DNA of 5,182 bases from Acidimicrobiia bacterium (lineage in GTDB: Bacteria > Actinomycetota > Acidimicrobiia > Acidimicrobiales > SZUA-35), in assembly GCA_029857855.1 (NCBI GenBank), contig JAOUGG010000272.1, positions 1 to 5,182 on the forward strand, given 5' to 3'. Below, in pieces: positions 1-5,182 of the stretch. The notes beneath the pieces are model-generated. The model made no database searches. It had not been told where the DNA came from and saw only the letters and a list, made by a program, of their open reading frames with translations. Position 1 is the stretch's first letter; the number at the start of each line of letters is the position of its first letter. A program made the translations under genes and the position numbers.

Positions 1-8
1 TGAGCAAG

Positions 9-14
9 TAGATT
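9..14 (+). promoter_or_regulatory. Putative -10 hexamer of a leaderless recG promoter
   Basis: The hexamer TAGATT is followed by six bases (GAGCTG) and then the GTG start of recG, which would place the transcription start at or next to the first base of the start codon. TAnnnT ending 6-7 bases before +1 is the usual actinobacterial sigma-70-type -10 pattern. No purine-rich Shine-Dalgarno sequence is obvious, which fits a leaderless mRNA. The -35 region lies outside the window. The same geometry recurs before three other genes in this window, which raises confidence above that of an isolated hexamer. Confidence 0.55.
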
Positions 15-20
15 GAGCTG

Positions 21-2225
21 GTGAGTACGGCTGAGACACCCACCGAGACCCGTCACGGAATCGACCTCGGACGCCTGGCCGAGCTCGACGTCGCCGTGCT
101 CAACGGGGTGGGCCCGAAGAAGGCGAAGTCGCTGGCCAAGGCCGAGATTCACAACCTGCTCGATCTGATCACCCACTACCCCCGCAAGTATCTCGATCGG
201 ACCAAGGAGGCGCGGATCGTCGAGTTGCTCGAGGGGGAGGAGGCCAGCGTGCTGGTCACCGTCAACAGTTCCTCCAGTCGCCGCATCCGGGGCGGCAAGG
301 TGATGGTCACCTCGACCGTCAGCGACGACTCCGGGTCGCTGCGAATCACCTTCTTCAACCAGGCGTGGCGGGAGCGTCAGTTGAGCCCCGGTCGTCAGGC
401 GGTGATCTTCGGGAAGATCGAGATGTTCCGAGGCCAGCGGCAGATGACCAACCCGGTTGTCGATCTGGTCGGCGACAAGACGGGCCGCATCATCCCCGTC
501 TATCCCCAGTCGGAGAAGACGGGTCTGAACTCCTGGGATCTGGCGGAGTGGGTGGCCGAGACCCTGCGCCGCACCCTGCCGCCGTCCGGTCGGGGGCTCA
601 TCGACCCGCTACCCGACCACCTGCTCGACGAGCACGACTTCATCACCCGCGAGGCGGCGTTCAAGGGCATCCACCAGCCGGAGAGCCTGGCCGAAGTCGG
701 CGAGGCCCGTCGCCGTCTCGTGTTCGATGAACTCTTCCGCCTCCAGCTGGCGCTCGTGCTGCGCAAGCGGGCCATCGAGCGAACCGAGACCGGCGTGGCC
801 CACACCATCGACGGTCCGCTGCTCACCGGGTTCACCGACCGGCTGCCGTTCGAGTTGACCGGCGCCCAGCGGCGCGTCATCGACGAGATCCTGGCCGACC
901 TGGCCCGTCCGATTCCCATGCACCGGCTCCTGCAGGGTGACGTCGGCGCCGGTAAGACGCTGGTGGCGGTGGCGGCGATGCTGGCCGCGGTCGACGGCGG
1001 ACACCAGGCGGCGCTGATGGCACCGACCGAGGTCCTGGCCGAACAACACCACGCCGGTATCCGCCGGCTGCTGGACGGCCTGACGGTCACCGACGAGACC
1101 TCCCTGTTCCAGGATCGCCCGCTCCGGGTCGAGCTGCTGAGCAACCGGGTCACCGCGGCCGAACGCAAACGTATCCTCAGCCAACTGCTCACCGGTGAGG
1201 TCGACATCGCGATCGGCACGCACGCCCTCATCCAGGAGAACGTGATGTTCTCCGCGTTGGGGGTGGTGGTGATCGACGAGCAGCACCGGTTCGGGGTCGA
1301 GCAGCGGGCCGCCCTCCGGGACCGTAGCTACACCGACGCCTCGCCCGATGTGATGGTGATGACGGCCACGCCGATTCCCCGCACCGCCGCGATGACCGTG
1401 TACGGCGACCTCGACGTGTCGGTGATCGACGAGCTGCCGCCAGGGCGCAGCCCGATCGTGACCCGCTGGGTGGCCGCCCCCGGCAACCTGGAGGATGCAT
1501 CGGAGGCGCTGGACACGATCGCGGATCTCGAAACGATGTGGGAAGAGGTCCGGCAACAACTCGACGAGGGCCGTCAGGTTTACGTGGTGTGCCCGCTGAT
1601 CGACGAATCGGAGAAGCTCGACGCGGCCTCGGCCGAAACGATCTTCGACCGTCTGTCCGCCGTCGAACTCGCCGACCGCAGGCTGGGGCTCCTCCACGGT
1701 CGCCTCACCCCGGCCGAGAAGGACCAGACGATGGATCTGTTCCGCTCGGGCCACCTCGATGTGTTGGTGGCCACCACTGTGATCGAGGTGGGGGTCGACG
1801 TCGCCAACGCCACCGTCATGATTATTCTGGACGCAGGCCGCTTCGGGATCGCTCAGCTCCATCAGTTGAGGGGTCGGGTCGGCCGGGGTTCGCACCAGTC
1901 GGTGTGCTGGCTGGTCGGCGAGACGACCACCGACGACGGTGAAGCTCGCCTGCAGGCCCTGGTCGACTCAACCGACGGGTTCGAGCTGGCCGAGGTCGAT
2001 CTGGATCTGCGAGGCGAGGGAACGATTTTGGGCGAACGACAAAAGGGTAGAAACGACCTGAAGCTGGCGTCGCTGCGCCGCGACCGTTCGGTGGTGATGC
2101 AGGCTCGACTAGCGGCGGTCGATGTGGTCGACGCCGATCCGTCGCTCGACGCCCATCCCGGTCTGGCCGCAGAGCTGCAGCTGTTCCTGGATCAGGGCGA
2201 CGCCGAGTTCCTGCTGAAGAGCTGA
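21..2225 (+). CDS. recG: ATP-dependent DNA helicase RecG
   Basis: RecG is a superfamily 2 double-stranded-DNA translocase that remodels stalled replication forks, Holliday junctions and R-/D-loops. The 734 residues are somewhat longer than the roughly 690 of E. coli RecG. Residues about 15-60 hold the N-terminal helical part with a GVGPKKA element. Residues about 60-160 form the OB-fold wedge domain that splits the fork. Helicase motifs follow: Walker A GDVGAGKT (306-313, Lys312), DEQH box (419-422), TATPIPRT (448-455), ATTVIEVGVDV (584-594) and QLRGRVGRG (615-623, presumed arginine fingers). A DLDLRGEG segment and the C-terminal TRG-type region come after. The GTG start is supported by an in-frame TAG at 9-11 only four codons upstream and by a -10-like element six bases before it. 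A hydrophilic insert at about 355-366 and LLSNRV where many RecG proteins read LLTGS are minor oddities. The peptidase-like gene follows after 10 bases. Confidence 0.97.
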   Translation: MSTAETPTETRHGIDLGRLAELDVAVLNGVGPKKAKSLAKAEIHNLLDLITHYPRKYLDRTKEARIVELLEGEEASVLVTVNSSSSRRIRGGKVMVTSTVSDDSGSLRITFFNQAWRERQLSPGRQAVIFGKIEMFRGQRQMTNPVVDLVGDKTGRIIPVYPQSEKTGLNSWDLAEWVAETLRRTLPPSGRGLIDPLPDHLLDEHDFITREAAFKGIHQPESLAEVGEARRRLVFDELFRLQLALVLRKRAIERTETGVAHTIDGPLLTGFTDRLPFELTGAQRRVIDEILADLARPIPMHRLLQGDVGAGKTLVAVAAMLAAVDGGHQAALMAPTEVLAEQHHAGIRRLLDGLTVTDETSLFQDRPLRVELLSNRVTAAERKRILSQLLTGEVDIAIGTHALIQENVMFSALGVVVIDEQHRFGVEQRAALRDRSYTDASPDVMVMTATPIPRTAAMTVYGDLDVSVIDELPPGRSPIVTRWVAAPGNLEDASEALDTIADLETMWEEVRQQLDEGRQVYVVCPLIDESEKLDAASAETIFDRLSAVELADRRLGLLHGRLTPAEKDQTMDLFRSGHLDVLVATTVIEVGVDVANATVMIILDAGRFGIAQLHQLRGRVGRGSHQSVCWLVGETTTDDGEARLQALVDSTDGFELAEVDLDLRGEGTILGERQKGRNDLKLASLRRDRSVVMQARLAAVDVVDADPSLDAHPGLAAELQLFLDQGDAEFLLKS

Positions 2226-2235
2226 CCCCGACACC

Positions 2236-4323
2236 GTGCTCGCCCCGCTGCTCCTCGCCGTCGCACTTTCGGGTTCGCCGGTCGCCGCCGGCCCCATGGA
2301 CGATCCGGTTCCGGTCCTCGACACCGATGCCGAGGTCGGGGTCGACTACGACCTGGCCATCGACCTTGCCGACACCGAAATCGACGTCGATATGGCGGTT
2401 GACATCACCTTCACGAAGCCCCTGGAGCAGGACGGCAACCGGATCGTCCGCTACTTCATGACGAACTGGCACGCCTTCCTGCCGTCGTCGGCGACGGGCA
2501 TCACCGTGTCCGACGGCGAGGGCCCGCTTTCGTTCACGATCGACTCGGTCGAGCAGCCGGGGCTCGTGCTGGTCGAGGTCGACTTCCGGCGCGACCTCTC
2601 CTCGGGGGAGTCCCTCGCCCTGGCGATGTCGTACTCGCTGCCATCCGAGCCGCCACCGATCGAACTCAACGACACGGTCGAGCTCATCCTCGAGGATCAG
2701 GTGGTGGTGAACGATGCGGCCGTCGCCTGGGCCTTCTACTCCGATCCGAGGGCCGATTTCTGGAGCGCGGAGTTCGACCTGCCGCCGGGTTTTTCCGAAC
2801 CCCTCGATGACGACGTCTGGCGCCGCCGCACCGGATCGTCGACGCTCGAGGCCTCGGGCGACGAGTTCATGTACGACTTCGTCGTGATCGAGAACGACCG
2901 GGCGATGAGCGAGACGATCGTGCCGTTCGACGGGCACGAGATCACCCTGCGGCACTGGCCGGGCGACGTGGCGTGGCGGGACCGGGTTTCCGAGCAGATC
3001 ACCGGCAACCTGCCGAAGCTCATCGAGCTGACCGGGGTCGAGTGGCCGGACCGGCCGCTCGTCGTCCAGCAGTCTGCGCAGACGCTGGGCACGTCGTATG
3101 GCGGCTGGTACACGAGTAGCGACAACCGCATCACCATCGGCCGATCGATCAACCCGGAGCTGGTGCTGCACGAGTTGTCACACGTGTGGTTCCAGTACGA
3201 CAGGCTCGCCGACCGGTGGCTGATCGAGGGCCTGGCCGACGAGTTCGCCGCGCTGGCCGCCGACGGCCCGTCCGGTGATTCCGTACCAGAGGTGTCCCTC
3301 GACGACGAACTCGCCTTCGCTCTCGACGGCTGGGTCGACCCGCCATCGATCGACGACACGACAACCGGCCGGCTCGAAGCCGAACGGTGGGCCTACCAGG
3401 CGTCGTGGCTCGTGACCCGAACCACCAGGGAGCTGATCGGCGTCGATGCCTTCACCGACGTGACCGGTTCGATCCTCGGAGGAGTGCCGTCCTATCCCGG
3501 TCCCGAAGACGAGCCTGTGGACGGCGCCGACGGACCTCGCACCTGGCGGGAGTTCCTCGACCTCGCATCGGATCGCACCACCGACGAGCTGGAGCTGTCG
3601 GAACTGTACGCGAACTGGATCGAGGGGAACGGGACGGACCGATTCGAGCAGCGGTCGGCGGCCCGACAGCGGTACAGGGCACTGCAGGATCGGGTCGACG
3701 GCACCGTGCTGCCCGCCGCGGTCCGCCTCCCGATGCGGGACTGGGACTTCGTCGGAGCCGGCGAAGCGATCGACGCAACGGAGCGGTTCCTCAACGAGGT
3801 GGAGACGCTGCGGACGGGCCTGGGCAACCGCGGAGTGCCCTTCCCAACCGACTTTGCCGACCGGTTCGCACGCAGTGCCTCGGTCGAGGAGCTGGTGACC
3901 TACCAGGCCGAAATCGTCGCAGCCGGCGACGACGTGATCGGCTTCGTCGAACAGATCGACTCGCTCGACCGATGGCAGCGGATCGGTTTGATCGGTTCCG
4001 ACCTCGAGCGGAGGCGAGCCGCTGCGCTCGATGCGTTCGAAGCGGGTGACTTCGGCGAGGCCGCCGCCCAGATCGAACGAGGCGGGGTGCTGGTCGACGG
4101 TGCCCGCCGACGGGGTCTCGTCCGACTGATCGTGGCCTGCTCGATCTCGGTGGTGACGCTCGCTCTGCTCCTCGCGTTCCGCCGACGTCGTCACGCACGT
4201 CGTCAAGGTCGGGATGGACGGCAACCCGCAGACACCCCGGCTGCGCCCGACATCGATCTGACCGCCGGGGCCGACGGCTACAACTCGTCGTCGTCGGAGA
4301 TCACCACGTCCCAGCGATCGTGA
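2236..4323 (+). CDS. Secreted, membrane-anchored gluzincin metallopeptidase-like protein (clan MA, M1-like)
   Basis: Seen: 695 residues starting at GTG. A short hydrophobic N-terminus (residues 2-18) ends in a VAA signal-peptidase-like site, though its n-region has no Lys/Arg. Residues about 35-200 look like a beta-rich N-terminal domain. The zinc-site motif HELSH is at 312-316, followed 14 residues later by Glu331 inside DRWLIEGLADEFA, which resembles the third-ligand segment of M1 and peptidase-MA families. Tyr387 in RWAYQASW is a candidate for the catalytic tyrosine region. The M1 GAMEN exopeptidase motif is not seen; GTSYGGWY (285-292) lies before the active site. Residues about 440-625 are helix-rich. 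One transmembrane helix (about 628-648) is followed by RRRRHARR, predicting an extracytoplasmic catalytic domain and a cytoplasmic tail of about 47 residues. An in-frame stop at 2215-2217 leaves 2236 as the first plausible start. The 10-base gap after recG and lack of a promoter suggest cotranscription. Substrate unknown; peptidase activity is inferred. Confidence 0.85.
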   Translation: MLAPLLLAVALSGSPVAAGPMDDPVPVLDTDAEVGVDYDLAIDLADTEIDVDMAVDITFTKPLEQDGNRIVRYFMTNWHAFLPSSATGITVSDGEGPLSFTIDSVEQPGLVLVEVDFRRDLSSGESLALAMSYSLPSEPPPIELNDTVELILEDQVVVNDAAVAWAFYSDPRADFWSAEFDLPPGFSEPLDDDVWRRRTGSSTLEASGDEFMYDFVVIENDRAMSETIVPFDGHEITLRHWPGDVAWRDRVSEQITGNLPKLIELTGVEWPDRPLVVQQSAQTLGTSYGGWYTSSDNRITIGRSINPELVLHELSHVWFQYDRLADRWLIEGLADEFAALAADGPSGDSVPEVSLDDELAFALDGWVDPPSIDDTTTGRLEAERWAYQASWLVTRTTRELIGVDAFTDVTGSILGGVPSYPGPEDEPVDGADGPRTWREFLDLASDRTTDELELSELYANWIEGNGTDRFEQRSAARQRYRALQDRVDGTVLPAAVRLPMRDWDFVGAGEAIDATERFLNEVETLRTGLGNRGVPFPTDFADRFARSASVEELVTYQAEIVAAGDDVIGFVEQIDSLDRWQRIGLIGSDLERRRAAALDAFEAGDFGEAAAQIERGGVLVDGARRRGLVRLIVACSISVVTLALLLAFRRRRHARRQGRDGRQPADTPAAPDIDLTAGADGYNSSSSEITTSQRS

Positions 4324-4448
4324 CAGTCCCGGCAACGGTACGGAATCACCGTTCCATCCGGAACCTCGCCATCGGACGGTTGCCAGCCGAGCGGGAAACA
4401 GGCGCCCCCGCAGTCGACACAGACGATTTCGAGGTCGGGAACTCTCAC
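4278..4448 (-). CDS. Small zinc-ribbon protein of unknown function
   Basis: The 56-residue product starts at GTG (4448) and ends at TAG (4280-4278). It carries CVDC (Cys10, Cys13) with an extra Cys17, and CRDCH (Cys39, Cys42, His43), so two CxxC knuckles about 25 residues apart form a probable zinc ribbon. It ends in an acidic tail, SDDDEL. I do not recognise a named family. The start choice rests on TACAGT six bases upstream (leaderless geometry) and on the Cys motifs beginning soon after. A GTG at 4475 would add MAKRRYSVA (65 residues), and the open frame continues further upstream, but that extension runs antisense through rsmD and is not credible. The gene diverges from rsmD and overlaps the peptidase gene tail to tail by 46 bp. 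A nucleic-acid-binding, rRNA-related or metal-binding role would be guesswork. Confidence 0.75.
   Translation of the reverse strand: MRVPDLEIVCVDCGGACFPLGWQPSDGEVPDGTVIPYRCRDCHDRWDVVISDDDEL
4334..4353 (+). terminator. Weak hairpin after the recG-peptidase operon (possible terminator)
   Basis: AACGGT (4334-4339) can pair with ACCGTT (4348-4353) around an 8-base loop, starting 10 bases after the peptidase stop codon. A second, overlapping hairpin, GTTCC-ATCC-GGAAC (4351-4364), shares part of the first and would compete with it. No T-run follows, and the DNA is also coding for the zinc-ribbon protein on the other strand, so base pairing could be incidental. This is the best candidate seen for a transcription end between the convergent genes, but a poor one. 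Confidence 0.2.
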
Positions 4449-4454
4449 GGCGAC

Positions 4455-4460
4455 ACTGTA
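4455..4460 (-). promoter_or_regulatory. Putative -10 hexamer of a leaderless promoter for the zinc-ribbon gene
   Basis: Read on the minus strand, TACAGT is followed by GTCGCC and then the GTG start at 4448, a 6-base gap identical in length to that before recG. The expected -35 position (around 4478-4483) coincides with the -10 element of rsmD on the opposite strand and has no TTGACA-like sequence. There is no Shine-Dalgarno sequence. Confidence 0.5.
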
Positions 4461-4475
4461 GCGTCGCTTCGCCAC

Positions 4476-4481
4476 TAGGTT
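4476..4481 (+). promoter_or_regulatory. Putative -10 hexamer of a leaderless rsmD promoter
   Basis: TAGGTT is followed by seven bases (TGGTTCG) and then the ATG of rsmD, so transcription would begin at or beside the start codon. The expected -35 position (about 4453-4458) overlaps the -10 element of the divergent zinc-ribbon gene and does not resemble TTGACA. No ribosome-binding site is visible, which fits a leaderless transcript. Confidence 0.55.
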
Positions 4482-4488
4482 TGGTTCG

Positions 4489-5010
4489 ATGCGAGTTGTC
4501 GGAGGAACCGCCCGGGGGCGCAAACTCAAGGCCCCGCCCGGATCGGGGACCCGGCCGATCACCGACCGGGCCAAAGAGGCGATCTTCAACATGTTGGCGG
4601 CGAGGGTGAACCTCGTCGACATCACGGTGGCCGACCTGTTCGCCGGGAGCGGCTCGTTCGGCATCGAGGCGCTGAGCCGGGGAGCGGCCCACGTCACCTT
4701 CGTCGAACGCGACCGGGATGCGGCTCGGGTCCTCGCCGGAAACCTCGACGCCCTCGGGTTCGCCGACCGGGCCGAGCTGATCGTGGCCCCGGTCGAGACA
4801 GCCCTCCGCCGTCTCGGACCGGTCGATCTGGCCTTCTGCGATCCCCCCTACGCCGACGACCCGTGGCTCGACCTTCTGGGGCGGGTGCAGGCCGACCTGC
4901 TGGTCGGCCACGCCGAGACCCCGGTGGCGCTGACGGACCGCTGGGAGGAGATCACCCGGCGGTCCTACGGGCGGGCCCAGATCGTGATCGCCCGTCGAGC
5001 CGAGGCGTGA
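4489..5010 (+). CDS. rsmD: 16S rRNA (guanine-N2) methyltransferase RsmD
   Basis: RsmD uses S-adenosylmethionine to methylate N2 of a guanine of 16S rRNA (G966 in E. coli numbering) during 30S assembly, in the cytoplasm. The 173 residues are close to the usual family length of about 180-200. Visible signatures in order are the N-terminal GGTARGRKL (5-13), TRPITDRAKEAIFN (21-34), the SAM-binding motif I DLFAGSG (49-55), ALSRGA followed by the acidic FVERD segment, and the catalytic DPPY motif (118-121) typical of N-methyltransferases acting on guanine or adenine. The ATG is fixed by the family's usual MRVVGGTARG start and by a leaderless -10 seven bases upstream. The gene lies directly before coaD, a common bacterial pairing, although a 90-base gap with its own putative promoter separates them. 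Confidence 0.95.
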   Translation: MRVVGGTARGRKLKAPPGSGTRPITDRAKEAIFNMLAARVNLVDITVADLFAGSGSFGIEALSRGAAHVTFVERDRDAARVLAGNLDALGFADRAELIVAPVETALRRLGPVDLAFCDPPYADDPWLDLLGRVQADLLVGHAETPVALTDRWEEITRRSYGRAQIVIARRAEA

Positions 5011-5026
5011 GGGTGCCTGACAGGGG

Positions 5027-5040
5027 GGCGCCCGTGCGCC
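5027..5040 (+). terminator. GC-rich hairpin downstream of rsmD (possible weak terminator)
   Basis: GGCGC (5027-5031), loop CCGT and GCGCC (5036-5040) form a perfect 5-bp stem that can be extended by about two pairs (one G-T). It begins 16 bases after the rsmD stop. No uninterrupted T-run follows; the nearest is CTCTTT near 5050-5055. It may attenuate rsmD read-through into coaD, or be chance pairing in GC-rich DNA. Confidence 0.25.
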
Positions 5041-5087
5041 TCGCCAAAACTCTTTCGCAGATCACCGGTTCTCAGCCCGGCGGAAAC

Positions 5088-5093
5088 TAGCGT
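5088..5093 (+). promoter_or_regulatory. Putative -10 hexamer of a leaderless coaD promoter
   Basis: TAGCGT is followed by seven bases (GGTTGCC) and the ATG of coaD, the same spacing as for rsmD. No Shine-Dalgarno sequence precedes the ATG, and no TTGACA-like -35 is seen about 17 bases upstream. The element implies that coaD can be transcribed separately from rsmD despite their adjacency. Confidence 0.5.
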
Positions 5094-5100
5094 GGTTGCC

Positions 5101-5182
5101 ATGGCAGTGGCGCTGTATCCCGGCTCCTTTGATCCCGTGCACAACGGGCATTTGGCCATCATTGCCGCCGCTTCGCCATTGT
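5101..5182 (+). CDS. coaD: Phosphopantetheine adenylyltransferase CoaD (5' fragment)
   Basis: CoaD transfers AMP from ATP to 4'-phosphopantetheine, giving dephospho-CoA, the penultimate step of coenzyme A synthesis, in the cytoplasm. Only the first 27 codons are present; the window ends inside the gene (full family length is about 160 residues). The visible part has the family N-terminus YPGSFDPVHNGH: the GSFDP phosphate-binding loop (8-12) and the nucleotidyltransferase (H/T)xGH signature as HNGH (14-17). Many CoaD proteins have TNGH here; both forms occur in the superfamily. The ATG at 5101 is preferred over an in-frame GTG at 5092 because it matches the family start and lies seven bases after a -10-like element. 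Upstream neighbour rsmD is the usual partner. Confidence 0.93.
   Translation, partial: MAVALYPGSFDPVHNGHLAIIAAASPL

Noticed and set aside
1822..3171. 449-codon minus-strand open frame, and the 428-codon one at 609-1895
   Set aside because: Both are antisense shadows of recG and the peptidase gene. Their products are unbalanced Arg/Gly/His/Asp-rich strings without family motifs.
4185..4205. Direct repeat ACGTCGTCA (4185-4193 and 4197-4205)
   Set aside because: It lies in the Arg-rich stretch after the transmembrane helix and is explained by repeated CGT CGT arginine codons. No third copy or spacing suggests an operator or iteron.
4278..4697. 139-residue version of the zinc-ribbon protein starting inside rsmD on the opposite strand
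   Set aside because: The N-terminal 80 or so residues are antisense to conserved RsmD motifs and carry no zinc-ribbon sequence. A leaderless GTG start at 4448 explains the gene better.
3178..4911. 577-codon minus-strand open frame spanning the peptidase, zinc-ribbon and rsmD regions
   Set aside because: It runs antisense through the peptidase zinc-site region and through the rsmD motifs, shows no recognisable domain, and is the kind of long open frame expected opposite G/C-biased third positions.
5101..5182. HNGH in place of TNGH in CoaD as a possible active-site change
   Set aside because: The superfamily signature is (H/T)xGH, so His at this position is within the known range.
1..5182. 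A novel defence, mobile, CRISPR or biosynthetic system
   Set aside because: No integrase, transposase, repeat array, tRNA attachment site or compositional break was seen. Three of five genes are core housekeeping genes in an expected order.

Overview
The window is a compact, high-GC, gene-dense chromosomal segment. Codon choice is strongly G/C-biased at third positions, GTG starts are used, and the recG ... rsmD-coaD order is known from actinobacteria. These suggest an actinobacterium, possibly of the Acidimicrobiia type; the phylum is a reasonable inference and the class is only a guess. I see no tRNA, rRNA, CRISPR array, insertion sequence or phage gene.

Layout. Bases 1-20 are the tail of an intergenic gap; stops in all three forward frames (1-3, 9-11, 14-16) mean any upstream plus-strand gene has ended by base 16. 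RecG helicase (21-2225, +) is followed after 10 bases by a secreted, membrane-anchored gluzincin-type metallopeptidase-like protein (2236-4323, +), very likely in the same transcript. A 56-residue zinc-ribbon protein is encoded on the minus strand (4278-4448), and its 3' end overlaps the 3' end of the peptidase gene by 46 bp. Forty bases beyond its start, rsmD (4489-5010, +) diverges from it. After a 90-base gap coaD begins (5101, +) and runs off the window at codon 27.

How the genes work together. Three are housekeeping genes: RecG (stalled fork and recombination intermediate processing), RsmD (16S rRNA guanine-N2 methylation) and CoaD (coenzyme A synthesis). rsmD next to coaD is a widespread bacterial arrangement. 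The peptidase-like gene and the zinc-ribbon gene are the uncharacterised parts.

The most striking non-coding signal is regulatory. All four genes that head a transcription unit (recG, the zinc-ribbon gene, rsmD, coaD) have a TAnnnT -10-like hexamer ending exactly 6 or 7 bases before the start codon, with no convincing Shine-Dalgarno sequence. This is the geometry of leaderless transcripts. The one gene that appears to be operon-internal (the peptidase) lacks it. The zinc-ribbon and rsmD promoters are interlocked in about 40 bp, so they probably compete. I found no evidence for a novel defence, mobile or biosynthetic system here.
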